Shown here piece by piece: positions 1-8,007 of a stretch of DNA of 42,630 bases. The stretch comes from Candidatus Sysuiplasma jiujiangense (GTDB lineage Archaea > Thermoplasmatota > Thermoplasmata > Sysuiplasmatales > Sysuiplasmataceae): NCBI GenBank assembly GCA_019721075.1, contig JAHEAD010000015.1, positions 3,509-46,138 on the forward strand, written 5' to 3'. Made by a program: the position numbers and the translations under genes. The first letter of the stretch is position 1. Each line of letters begins with the position of its first letter. The notes beneath the pieces were generated by a model that was not told the DNA's origin, made no database searches, and worked only from the letters and a program-made list of their open reading frames with translations.

Positions 1-366
1 AACTTGCGATCATGCTCTTCGAATTTCTTGTTGAATGAAGCTGTTGTCTCATCCATTCTCTTAATGATTTCATCGAACTTGCGATCATGCTCTTCGAATT
101 TCTTGTTGAATGAAGCTGTTGTCTCATCCATTCTCTTAATGATTTCATCGAACTTGCGATCATGCTCTTCGAATCTTCTGTTGGCTGCGGCAAAACCTGC
201 CTCTCTCTCCTTTCTTGCTTCTTCGAAGCCCTCGTGCATCTCCTTGATGATTGCGTCGAACTTGCGATCATGCTCTTCGAATCTTCTGTTGGCTGCGGCA
301 AAACCTGCCTCTCTCTCCTTTCTTGCTTCTTCGAAGCCCTCGTGCATCTCCTTGATGATTGCATTG
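1..366. repeat. In-frame tandem repeats, 75-bp and 108-bp units
   Basis: Two adjacent 75-bp units (1-75, 76-150) are identical by eye. Two adjacent 108-bp units (151-258, 259-366) differ at two positions near the end. All four begin with the same 21 bases (aacttgcgatcatgctcttcg). Unit lengths are multiples of three, so gain or loss of units keeps the reverse-strand reading frame. Confidence 0.95.
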
Positions 367-554
367 AATTTAGCATCGAGTGCTTCAAACCTTGCTGAAG
401 ACTCTTCAAAATGCCGTTCCATCACCTTTTCGAAGGAGTCAATTCGTTCCACTATTCCGGCGCTAACGACTACGCTGAACTCCCTCGCCACATCAGGGTT
501 TTCCCTGAGGAAGTCCACTATCCTCTTTACTTCCTCTCTTGTGACGTCCATCAT
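1..554 (-). CDS. Coiled-coil repeat protein, C-terminus beyond the window
   Basis: The reverse strand encodes a charged helical protein that starts with two Met codons at 554 and 551 and is still open at position 1. A roughly 40-residue N-terminal segment (TREEVKRIVDFLRENPDVA) precedes a long heptad-like region built from repeats containing RFEEHDRKFDAI. Two 36-residue units (259-366 and 151-258) are followed by at least two identical 25-residue units (76-150 and 1-75). The layout recalls archaeal DUF3782-type proteins, in which a coiled coil of this kind precedes a PD-(D/E)XK-like domain. That domain would lie outside the window, so the assignment is an inference. Function is unknown. Confidence 0.75.
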   Translation of the reverse strand, partial: MMDVTREEVKRIVDFLRENPDVAREFSVVVSAGIVERIDSFEKVMERHFEESSARFEALDAKFNAIIKEMHEGFEEARKEREAGFAAANRRFEEHDRKFDAIIKEMHEGFEEARKEREAGFAAANRRFEEHDRKFDEIIKRMDETTASFNKKFEEHDRKFDEIIKRMDETTASFNKKFEEHDRK

Positions 555-691
555 GACGTGAATCCATAAAGGATGGATATTTAGTTATTCCTGCGGCATT
601 TCCGAAAATCGCCTTGATAGAGAAGTAAAAAGTTTTACATTCGAAAGACAGTGATATCGGGAAAGTTACAGGATTGTTTTTACATGCGGTA

Positions 692-1066
692 TCACAAACT
701 ATGGAAATCAAATATCCTGCCGTCATCGTTGAATTTGATGTAAAACCTCAGCATTTTCGCTTTGCAGACGGCAAGACAGTTCCTGCCGGTCGTATTGTTA
801 CCATTTATTTCGAGCCTGTCTATACTTGGCCACTGAGTTGATTCCTTAACCTTAGCTATCATGTTCCTGAACGCAAAAGCGCATGTGCTGCAGCAGAAAC
901 GCCTTTTTTCGCCTTCCACCTCATCCCAGTATTCTCCCCATGTTGCATCGCACAGAGCACATCCACGTGTGTTGTTAATCTGCAAACTGCTCGCCCCTCT
1001 CAAGTCTTGCCATAAGGTAGTCGTCCAGGAGTTCCACTGTTTTGTAGACGACAGACTGGATGTCAT
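692..1066 (-). CDS. Ta0938-like small zinc-binding protein
   Basis: This 124-residue protein carries a Cys-rich core: CALCDATWG at about residues 36-44, then a CC-x2-C cluster (FCCSTC) about 20 residues later and a further Cys (GRNCLA). The C-terminus is a short beta-rich tail (YIKFNDDGRIFDF). The order and spacing recall Thermoplasma acidophilum Ta0938, a small zinc-binding protein of unknown function, recognised from memory. The Met at 1066 makes it overlap the end of the upstream gene by 92 bases. A TTG near 1003 is an alternative start with less overlap, but the family-like sequence seems to extend upstream of it. The two genes are probably co-transcribed. Confidence 0.7.
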   Translation of the reverse strand: MTSSLSSTKQWNSWTTTLWQDLRGASSLQINNTRGCALCDATWGEYWDEVEGEKRRFCCSTCAFAFRNMIAKVKESTQWPSIDRLEINGNNTTGRNCLAVCKAKMLRFYIKFNDDGRIFDFHSL

Positions 1067-1865
1067 GCTGAAGGTCCGTTGTGTTGCAGTACTTCACTAT
1101 GAGATCCAGAGCTTCCATCGAGTGACCCGCATCGGCCTTGTAACCTTCGTAAAGGAAGGACTTGACTGCTTCCGGATATTCCCTGTCCTCGAGGATGGCA
1201 GGGTCGAAATACGTCATGCTTGAACCCATCTTTTTAATGTCGGGATTGGCAGTGAGCTCGAGTGTATGCATTGCGGCCATTGTTTCAATCCAGGTGCATT
1301 CACTGGCGATACGATTCCACCATTTAAGGCAGTTTGCTGTGGCAGGCAGCGGTCTGCTTGCATACACCGTGTTTCTGCCGATACCGATGCTCTCGCCCAT
1401 TCTGAGAAGAAGTTCATGGTGAGACGGTTGGACCGGAGGATTTCCCCTGAACTCCGAAACGATGTTGTCTATCTCATACATCTGCACATCCTCCAGGTCT
1501 GTACGGGAGATTATTGAAGCGCAGGATCTGACCCACTGGACAAGGAAATGGTGATGTTCCATCACATACCCGTAGATTGTCTTCTTGTCAGGATGTTGGA
1601 GCTTCTGAATAAAGGGATGGGGCGGATCCGCATATATTCTTTCAATCAGGCGGTTCACGATCCATCCTTTCAGGTCTCCGTTAATCTCGTAAAGGTTGAC
1701 GAGCAATGCCTCCAGTTCCGTCTCCGTAATTTTCTCGCGAACGACATATCTGTTCAGCCACCGGACATGCTGATTGCCGGCCTGTTTGGCATTAACCAGC
1801 AGATGATTTGCCAGACCGGTAAATTTTGCGCCTTCAACCGTTTCAAGACACGCCGGGCATTTCAC
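975..1865 (-). CDS. C2H2-type zinc finger plus TenA/PqqC-like helical protein
   Basis: The 296-residue product opens with a short zinc-finger-like segment (MKCPACLE, then GLANHLL and a later His, pattern C-x2-C-x14-H-x11-H). The rest is helical and resembles the haem-oxygenase-like fold of TenA, PqqC and iron-containing redox enzymes. It has scattered His and Glu residues (HHHFLVQW, QPSHHELL, MHTLELTANP, DAGHSMEALDL) of the kind that line the active-site pocket or bind metal in that fold. Whether it is an enzyme in thiamine, PQQ-like or nucleotide metabolism cannot be decided. It is followed by, and overlaps, the Ta0938-like gene, so the two probably act together. Confidence 0.65.
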   Translation of the reverse strand: MKCPACLETVEGAKFTGLANHLLVNAKQAGNQHVRWLNRYVVREKITETELEALLVNLYEINGDLKGWIVNRLIERIYADPPHPFIQKLQHPDKKTIYGYVMEHHHFLVQWVRSCASIISRTDLEDVQMYEIDNIVSEFRGNPPVQPSHHELLLRMGESIGIGRNTVYASRPLPATANCLKWWNRIASECTWIETMAAMHTLELTANPDIKKMGSSMTYFDPAILEDREYPEAVKSFLYEGYKADAGHSMEALDLIVKYCNTTDLQHDIQSVVYKTVELLDDYLMARLERGEQFAD

Positions 1866-2084
1866 ACAGATGTATAAGCGAAATTCCTATTAACCAATTA
1901 CGAATTTCCGGGGGATGCCGAAAGGCAAAGATTTGCTGCATATTTTATCCTCAGGCCGAATTCCAGATACTGGCAATCGACAGTTTGAATAATTGCCTTC
2001 TCTATTCCTTGTTGGCGACGGTAATATGAAAAGTCTTTCCGCGGGGCATTTATCGTTGCTGTCAGGGAATGCAGGCGAATCGCC

Positions 2085-2723
2085 ATGATTGACAGAGATC
2101 GGAGTGTAGCCGGCAATGCGCTTAAATGCATACAACCCGATCATGCTATCTCATTTGAGCAGCACTTCATTGCAGCTTATCTTGTAGCAATGGAACGGTG
2201 TAATGTGGTTCAGCACAATATGCGCCATCTTGAAAGCAAACACCCCGACATCGTGACGGTCGGTTATTCATCGGCAACACACAGATACATTGGCTGCGAC
2301 GTTCTGGATTGGATGGACACGTGGTGGCCTTTGGAAATGAACCGGACCAAAGTGCTTCCAAAACTGCAGGAAAGGGTCAGACTGTTCAGGGCGATGATTC
2401 CGCTCAAGGATTCTCTCCGGAACGAGCATGCAGATGCAAAACCGCAGACGCGATACATCTTCTTCAGTTTCTCTTCCCCTTCCGACAGAATACGCAGAGT
2501 CCTCCAGTCCATCGGGAATGATGCTGGCGTTCATATATTCAGCGCAGTTCAGGTAAAAAACCTGGCGAAAGCTTTAGCCGGATTCTTTGCATCAACAGAC
2601 CTGCTCCCCGATAATCATTTCGCAAGGGCTGTCCGGTTGCTTGCTGATGAAAAACGAGAAACAGTTGAGGCGGCTGATGTCCGGACTGTGAAGCAGAAGC
2701 CTTCAGGCGGCATTCAGAACTGA
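2085..2723 (+). CDS. Hypothetical protein
   Basis: I do not recognise this 212-residue protein. It has an aromatic, Trp-rich centre (DVLDWMDTWWPLEMNR), a basic helical stretch, a hydrophobic strand (YIFFSFSSPSDRIRRVL) and a second mixed alpha/beta part (GVHIFSAVQVKNLAKAL). It has no signal peptide or membrane segment. The Met at 2085 has no clear ribosome binding site, and Met at 2190 is an alternative start. It lies 61 bases before the TPR gene on the same strand and may share a transcript with it. Confidence 0.5.
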   Translation: MIDRDRSVAGNALKCIQPDHAISFEQHFIAAYLVAMERCNVVQHNMRHLESKHPDIVTVGYSSATHRYIGCDVLDWMDTWWPLEMNRTKVLPKLQERVRLFRAMIPLKDSLRNEHADAKPQTRYIFFSFSSPSDRIRRVLQSIGNDAGVHIFSAVQVKNLAKALAGFFASTDLLPDNHFARAVRLLADEKRETVEAADVRTVKQKPSGGIQN

Positions 2724-2784
2724 GGAACGCATAGACTTTAACATTGACAGATGCATATCTGATTGCAGGGCAGAGAATGAGAAA

Positions 2785-3897
2785 ATGATAGAAGATACGG
2801 ACTTCACAAGCTACAGACTTGGAAGATTGAGAAGCATATTATCAGACAACCCCGCCAATGTTGATCTGGCTGAGTTTATAAATCTTGCAATAGACCCCAA
2901 TATTGACGAAGAGAGAATCGAAGGCATACTCCTTTACCACATGAAATCATCAGAATATTTCTTCACGCGTGTCCTTTCCGTAGATCAGACATTTTACTGG
3001 CCAGCTGTCTTATTCACACGGCTGCTGGCAGTGAATGAAAGATACGGTGAGGCCATGGGCCTGCTTGATAGCGCCATCATGAAAACCGCATACAATCCGC
3101 AACTTGCCGCCCGCTTTCATAACTTATACGCTGAGATTCTGCGGATTCCGGGAAAATACAATGATGCACTCACACACCTCAATATGGCGATAAGCCTTAA
3201 CCGCACTGATCCGCGCAATTACATAGAGCAGGCAAGAACTTTCTATTGTAGCGGGCAAGAAAAAAAGTCGCTCAGGGCACTCAGAACAGCAGTTGCATTG
3301 ATGTCGCCGGGCAGCGAGGTGAGAAGCATCCTCAAGCACGTCTTGAAGGGGGAAGAGAAGATTGAAAGCCTGTTCGGTGAACCGCCCTCCTACGGCTCCC
3401 TCCTGAGATTCATGATTTTCGGCGGAAAGGCAGTTCGGGAAGTTCTGCAATCCGGTATTGAGAAATCGGGCATGCTGCAGGAGGGCATTAAGAGCATCCA
3501 CACCAGCCCTTATGTGGAGAGAATCATGAATGGCGAGGATTGCGGAAATGTAATGACAGGTATAGAATCGGACTCATCTGACCTTCCCGCTGACACAGAT
3601 GCATTCGAATGGAAGGCTGAGAACCTAACTGATGTGCTGGAACAGCTGAGTCCGGGTTTCGAATTGCAGCAGTGCAGCCGTTACTTCGATGACAGATGCA
3701 GCAGATGCACCCATTCCGAAGCCATCTATGCAGTTAACGGTCTGGGGAACTGCCCGTTTGACAGTGAATTTAAGGAATACATGAATAATCTTGTGACCCG
3801 AATTGCCGAAGAGATTAAAAGGGGTAAAAAGGTCGAAGACATAAGCGAACTTTCTGTCGAACAGAAGTTCAGGGAAATGGTCCCCCGCCGTAAATGA
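2785..3897 (+). CDS. TPR-repeat protein with Cys-rich C-terminal segment
   Basis: This is a 370-residue soluble protein. Residues about 70-180 form helical pairs typical of tetratricopeptide repeats (RYGEAMGLLDSAIMK, KYNDALTHLNMAISLNRTDP, GQEKKSLRALRTAVAL), a scaffold for binding other proteins. A C-terminal segment has four Cys within about 32 residues (CSRYFDDRCSRC, then GNCPFD), a possible zinc or iron-sulfur site. The middle (residues 200-280) looks like a flexible linker. No catalytic motif is seen. It sits between two unknown genes on the same strand, with a 45-base gap to the next one. Confidence 0.7.
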   Translation: MIEDTDFTSYRLGRLRSILSDNPANVDLAEFINLAIDPNIDEERIEGILLYHMKSSEYFFTRVLSVDQTFYWPAVLFTRLLAVNERYGEAMGLLDSAIMKTAYNPQLAARFHNLYAEILRIPGKYNDALTHLNMAISLNRTDPRNYIEQARTFYCSGQEKKSLRALRTAVALMSPGSEVRSILKHVLKGEEKIESLFGEPPSYGSLLRFMIFGGKAVREVLQSGIEKSGMLQEGIKSIHTSPYVERIMNGEDCGNVMTGIESDSSDLPADTDAFEWKAENLTDVLEQLSPGFELQQCSRYFDDRCSRCTHSEAIYAVNGLGNCPFDSEFKEYMNNLVTRIAEEIKRGKKVEDISELSVEQKFREMVPRRK

Positions 3898-3942
3898 GAT
3901 GAAAATTGATGGAACAGACAGATATGCAATTCGGGGCAGCCG

Positions 3943-4878
3943 TTGATTCAGGCACATTGCAAAGAGAAGGCGCTACGATTTATGAATAACCGCAGGGGTC
4001 TTCCGGCCGGTATCGCAGATGGTGACGGCAAGGACGGCAATCACACGCTGATCGCAGACACCCAGATTATCAACGGATTGAAATCTGTTCCCCCTGGCGA
4101 GATGAACAAGCTTGCTGAGGCAGTCAGAATTTACCTCGACTATTTCTCACCTGCGGACGAGGAGGGCAGGACTCCCGCCCAGCGGGCCTCTCTGGAGATG
4201 CCAGAATGGCTGCGTTTGATTCGGCCCGAACCGGGTGAAAAACTGAGCGAACGGGACATCGAGATTCTCAGGGAAGACAATCTCTATTTCAGCAATGTCG
4301 TGATCCAGCGAATCATTCTGGACTGGAACGAGAATGAGGGCCTGGCCGGCGTCATCAACAGCATCATGACAGAGATTGAGAAACCTGGCACGAGAACGAA
4401 ACTGGAGGAGGCCGGAAGGAATGCAGCCGGAGGACATGGAAGAAAAGACAGCCGTAACGGCAAGCAGCATAGCGAGCTCCTACGCGGATCTTCGTTGGAG
4501 GACATCATCATTGTCCCTTTCATGAGAGTCTACATGATCGAAGAAAGTTCGGATGCCTGGAACTGGCTGCTCTCATATCAAGACAGAAGGGTAATAGAAT
4601 ATTTCGGCGTGCTCCATTCAGTCCGGTTTGAGCAGAACGAAATGCCCGAGGAGGAAGTGCTTTCTGCCACCGCCTACTGCTTTAGACTCGACGGATCGAA
4701 GGTGAAGGTCGGAACAAGGCTCGGAACGATCAACTTTGCCCGCAGCAGGATCGAAGTCAGCAGCGTTGTCAAGTCGCGTTTCAGGGTGCTGACCGAGCTC
4801 GTTGAGGATATTTTTCGATTCCACGGGTTGGAACTGGTAAAGGAACTGACAGATTATTACGAGCGCCGTCCGGATTGA
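3943..4878 (+). CDS. Hypothetical protein
   Basis: This is a 311-residue soluble protein of no family I recognise. The N-terminal third is acidic and helical, the middle (about residues 145-180) is a low-complexity basic linker, and the C-terminal half looks globular with a beta-rich part (KVKVGTRLGTINFARSRIEVSSVVKSR has alternating hydrophobics) followed by a helix. The long form starts with TTG at 3943; ATG at 3982 is a plausible alternative. Close spacing to the TPR gene upstream suggests co-transcription. Confidence 0.55.
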   Translation: MIQAHCKEKALRFMNNRRGLPAGIADGDGKDGNHTLIADTQIINGLKSVPPGEMNKLAEAVRIYLDYFSPADEEGRTPAQRASLEMPEWLRLIRPEPGEKLSERDIEILREDNLYFSNVVIQRIILDWNENEGLAGVINSIMTEIEKPGTRTKLEEAGRNAAGGHGRKDSRNGKQHSELLRGSSLEDIIIVPFMRVYMIEESSDAWNWLLSYQDRRVIEYFGVLHSVRFEQNEMPEEEVLSATAYCFRLDGSKVKVGTRLGTINFARSRIEVSSVVKSRFRVLTELVEDIFRFHGLELVKELTDYYERRPD

Positions 4879-5039
4879 CAGTCATCTCGCTGACTGTTTA
4901 CTGGTGCCGAACCTGGTGCAGCGAACCCTTTCTGCCGTCCTCAATGCTTTCCCGGAATGTGAATTCTAAGGGGAACGGAAGGCTACGGCTGGCACATATC
5001 TGCAGTCCATGCAGCATTCGGCCACCCCCCAACTAGAGA

Positions 5040-5047
5040 TTTAAATA
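5040..5047 (+). promoter_or_regulatory. TATA box upstream of xerA
   Basis: The sequence tttaaata in the 271-base gap before xerA matches an archaeal TATA box. It lies about 103 bases before the chosen start, so a leader would be expected. Confidence 0.5.
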
Positions 5048-5149
5048 GGCCGGTCGTAGCGAAATACAATCAGGCGGGGTTACAGCATCCACCGTCGTCA
5101 GATTGGCGGCCTGTGACTCCTTCGTCGAATACATTGCGCGGGATCGGAT

Positions 5150-6013
5150 ATGAAACCAAGTCGGGAAGAACTGTCCAATTTCAGGACGTGGGCGATAGGC
5201 AGCGGAAAATACTCTCCGTCCACTGCCGTCAGAATGAATGTGACCGTGAAGTCGCTTTCGAAAAGATTCGACATACACAACATTTCTGCCGAAAAATTAT
5301 GGTCTTATGTCGAAACCGAAAGAAAGAAGGGAAAGTGCGAAGGCACAATAAACAATGAAATGAAGGATATCAGGGCATGGCTCTCATTCAGAAAATCAGA
5401 TGTTCGGGTTCCGATGCTCAGGATGAAGCGGAGCTGTGAACCCTGGATACCGACCGACGAAGAAGTCTGGAAAATGATAAATTCAGAAAAGCTCAATGAC
5501 GGAGGCCTGAAAGGATTGAGAAACCGGGTGATGATAGAGATACTTGCATTCTGCGGACTGAGGGTTGGCGAGATGACTCGACTGAAGGTGAGGGACTATC
5601 AGAACGGCAGACTGCATGTCGAGAGCGAGAAGCTGGAGGCGGACAGGATCGTCGCAATGCCCGATTTCGTCAGGGACGACATCGAAGAATATCTGAAAGC
5701 TGCCGATTTGAAGATGGAAAGCCCGTTATTCACTTCGGGCAACGGCAGTCTTTCCTACCACTGCATAAGAAACGTGATAAGAAAAGTCAGCTGCGATTGC
5801 GGTATTGGAAAAATGCATCCGCATGCACTGAGACACTGGTGCGCTACCCGGCTGATAAAGAACCGTGTGAGTCTGAGGGCTGTCCAGATACATCTCGGGC
5901 ATGCAACAATCAGCACCACCGAACGATACACGCACCTTTCGGGAGAAGACGTTGCACGGGAGATAGAGACAAGTTTCAATTCTTACAGCAACACAAACAG
6001 ACGAAAACAGTGA
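5150..6013 (+). CDS. xerA: Tyrosine recombinase, archaeal XerA type
   Basis: The 287-residue protein has an N-terminal SAM-like DNA-binding half (residues 1-95) and a C-terminal catalytic half. The catalytic set is complete: Arg138 in GLRVGEM, Lys in the beta-hairpin ESEKLEADRIV, His225 and Arg228 in HALRHW, His251 in LGHA and nucleophile Tyr260 in TTERYTHLS. The length matches archaeal XerA, which resolves chromosome dimers at a dif-like site. A role as integrase of a small element is the alternative. An in-frame stop at 5114 limits the N-terminus to ATG 5150. I could not find a convincing dif-like site next to it. Confidence 0.93.
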   Translation: MKPSREELSNFRTWAIGSGKYSPSTAVRMNVTVKSLSKRFDIHNISAEKLWSYVETERKKGKCEGTINNEMKDIRAWLSFRKSDVRVPMLRMKRSCEPWIPTDEEVWKMINSEKLNDGGLKGLRNRVMIEILAFCGLRVGEMTRLKVRDYQNGRLHVESEKLEADRIVAMPDFVRDDIEEYLKAADLKMESPLFTSGNGSLSYHCIRNVIRKVSCDCGIGKMHPHALRHWCATRLIKNRVSLRAVQIHLGHATISTTERYTHLSGEDVAREIETSFNSYSNTNRRKQ

Positions 6014-6343
6014 TTCTGTAAATTGTTGACCATGACACATTTCCGGAACTGTCTGAACATTTTCAGTTCCGCAGGCAAAATTCCCCAATCCCATAATGCG
6101 CATTGCAATTCTGGCGTAGCTCAAAAGGATCCGTATTGTGCATCCGGCGCCTGGATAATGCGAGAGTCATTAGAGCCCGTTTCCCAATCCAGGGCACAGG
6201 TCTCAGCAAGCCATCTTTGAACGCTGTAAAACCTCTTCATGTTCAAGAGCAATGTCATATCCGTGCCGCATTCTGCCGTTTCGCCGGATCGTCCTGATCG
6301 GTGCGAACGGTTTCATCAGGTTTCATTACCTGTATGATTATCA
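6014..6343. other. Gap between xerA and the small membrane-protein gene
   Basis: These 330 bases hold only short open frames without family features. One part (6110-6230) looked tRNA-like at first (ggcgtagctc) but does not fold as a tRNA. No function is assigned. Confidence 0.5.
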
Positions 6344-6550
6344 TTAGACAATATGTGAAAAGCCGATTATCACCAGTATAACCATAAGGATGATGTAGAG
6401 CCTCAGAAACCAGAACGCCAATCTTGTCCGTCTGCTGAAAACTATCCTTTCCACAGGAATTTTTGCATAGTCTTCAAGTCCCTCCTCCACCATAAATCTC
6501 CGGAAATAATCTTCATCATCTATCCTCGATTCAGTGTCCTCAGGCGTCAT
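6344..6550 (-). CDS. Small single-pass membrane protein next to the NRAMP-like gene
   Basis: This is a 68-residue protein with an acidic N-terminus (MTPEDTESRIDDEDYFRRF), a short amphipathic stretch, and one C-terminal membrane segment at about residues 45-66 (FWFLRLYIILMVILVIIGF). It begins 15 bases after the transporter stop on the same strand, so the two form an operon. It may be an accessory or regulatory subunit of the transporter. That is inferred only from position; no family is recognised. Confidence 0.65.
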   Translation of the reverse strand: MTPEDTESRIDDEDYFRRFMVEEGLEDYAKIPVERIVFSRRTRLAFWFLRLYIILMVILVIIGFSHIV

Positions 6551-6565
6551 TCACATCACCTCCAT

Positions 6566-7966
6566 TCACAGCCACCCCACGATGTGGCTGAACAGGGCAG
6601 GAAGCGCGATCGACAGACCGTAAAGCGCATTCATCAGTATCAGGAAACCTATTATTGAAAAACCGATTGCATTCTGCCATCGTTTGTTGGTGCGGTCTCC
6701 CATTATCCCCTTGTCATTGAGGAGCAGCAGAAGAAACAGCATGGCTGCCGGCATGAAGATTGTGGCTATGACCTGTACTGTCAGGTTGAGATAACCGAGC
6801 GGAGCACCGGGAATAAGTGTTACAGATGCCGCGATCGCAAGAGAGGCAAAACTTGGCAGGTAGAACATGACGCCGTCGCGTGCCGGAAGGTTTATACTCT
6901 TCTTCCAGCCGAATGCTTCACTCATTGCCCATGATGTACTGGCTGAAATCGCAATTGCAGCAATAAAACCCGCTTCTATGAGTCCGGCTGCGAATAGCTC
7001 CATCGGGAACACTCCCACCCTTGCTTCAAAGCTCAGCAGTATGCTGTCTATGCCTGGCGTGCCCCTGACAGCCGAGCCGTAAACTGTCATTCCGGTGAGT
7101 ATAATGATGGCAATGGCGACTGCGACCATAACTGCCGAGCCTATAAGCGTATCCCGCTGTCCGAATTTTATGTCCTTTTCCGTCAGTCCCTTGTCCACGA
7201 CAGAGGACTGCTGAAAGAACAGCATCCAGGGGGCAATGGTTGTGCCCAGGTTGGCAAGAAGGACGTAGATGAAAAGGGAACTCACGCCGCCGTTTATTCT
7301 CCATGTCGCGAAGCTGGCGGCGACCTGACTCCACGCGGGATGAGGCAGAAACAGCAGCAGCGGAATGAAAACAAGGTTGAAAACGGCTATAAAAAGCGAA
7401 ACCCGTTCCCAGGTATAGTAACGCAGGAAGAGCTGTATTGCAATCACGATGCAGACGAAGACTGCGGCCGAGAATATACGTGGCACACCGAATATAGACA
7501 GTCCGACAGTTATGCCTATAAATTCTGTGATAAGCGTCAGGAAGTTGGCAATAACCAGATCCCCCAGAGAGAAGGAACCCCAGAATTTGCCATAATGTTT
7601 CCATATGAGTTCGGCGTGTCCCCTGTGGGTTACCGCCCCGAGCCTCACAGTCATTTCCTGCACAAAATATGCTACCGGAAGCATGAGTATCATGAACGGT
7701 ATGAAAAAACCTATGCCGAAGATAGCGCCGGTCTGCGCATACGTGATCACGCCGCCTGCATCGTTGTCTGCGATCATCACCAGTATGCCCGGGCCGATTA
7801 AAATGAAAAAGAGTTCCAGTCTTGAAAGACGCGTGTGCCTTTCACGGTGAAAAGCCACATGCAGCCTGTCTTCCGCCCTGTACCTGATATCGACAGGGAG
7901 CGAATTTAACTGCTTCATCATCTCGGTTTCCGTATGCTCGGAAACATGCTTTTTCCAGGATGACAA
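6566..7966 (-). CDS. NRAMP-related divalent cation transporter
   Basis: This 466-residue membrane protein has about 11 hydrophobic segments and the NRAMP (SLC11) fold. The TM1 metal-binding motif is IADNDAGG (D67-G72) rather than DPGN. TM6 reads ANLGTTIAPWM (A238-M248), so the position of the metal-binding Met of classical NRAMPs is Ala245 and the usual His is Trp247. Loss of that Met is known from NRAMP-related magnesium transporters and relaxes selectivity away from manganese and iron, so magnesium or another hard cation is a plausible substrate. A 45-residue charged N-terminal cytosolic tail precedes TM1. The start is TTG at 7966, chosen because GGAGGTTCC lies just upstream. Confidence 0.85.
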   Translation of the reverse strand: MSSWKKHVSEHTETEMMKQLNSLPVDIRYRAEDRLHVAFHRERHTRLSRLELFFILIGPGILVMIADNDAGGVITYAQTGAIFGIGFFIPFMILMLPVAYFVQEMTVRLGAVTHRGHAELIWKHYGKFWGSFSLGDLVIANFLTLITEFIGITVGLSIFGVPRIFSAAVFVCIVIAIQLFLRYYTWERVSLFIAVFNLVFIPLLLFLPHPAWSQVAASFATWRINGGVSSLFIYVLLANLGTTIAPWMLFFQQSSVVDKGLTEKDIKFGQRDTLIGSAVMVAVAIAIIILTGMTVYGSAVRGTPGIDSILLSFEARVGVFPMELFAAGLIEAGFIAAIAISASTSWAMSEAFGWKKSINLPARDGVMFYLPSFASLAIAASVTLIPGAPLGYLNLTVQVIATIFMPAAMLFLLLLLNDKGIMGDRTNKRWQNAIGFSIIGFLILMNALYGLSIALPALFSHIVGWL

Positions 7967-7970
7967 TCAG

Positions 7971-7979
7971 GGAACCTCC
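7971..7979 (-). promoter_or_regulatory. Ribosome binding site deciding the TTG start of the NRAMP-like gene
   Basis: The reverse strand reads GGAGGTTCC about five bases before TTG 7966, a strong Shine-Dalgarno match that supports this non-ATG start. Confidence 0.7.
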
Positions 7980-7995
7980 ATTTTGACTGCTGTTG

Positions 7996-8007
7996 TTAAA
8001 TTAAAAT
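7996..8007 (-). promoter_or_regulatory. TATA box of the NRAMP-like operon
   Basis: The reverse strand reads ttttaatttaac, 30-41 bases before the TTG start, at the spacing expected for a short-leader archaeal transcript. Confidence 0.55.

Noticed and set aside
1-366. CRISPR-like direct repeats
   Set aside because: Units abut without unique spacers and lie inside a coding frame.
1-561. Plus-strand frame of 185 residues with repeated Ser/Leu-rich segments
   Set aside because: It is the mirror of the reverse-strand coiled-coil gene; the reverse product has a clear heptad-like, charged composition.
6110-6230. Possible tRNA gene
   Set aside because: The starting bases look tRNA-like but no cloverleaf, anticodon stem or T-loop sequence can be built.
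4879-6343. dif-like site or att repeats around xerA
   Set aside because: I found no convincing 11-6-11 palindromic site or flanking direct repeats, so XerA is kept as a likely chromosomal recombinase without a mapped target.
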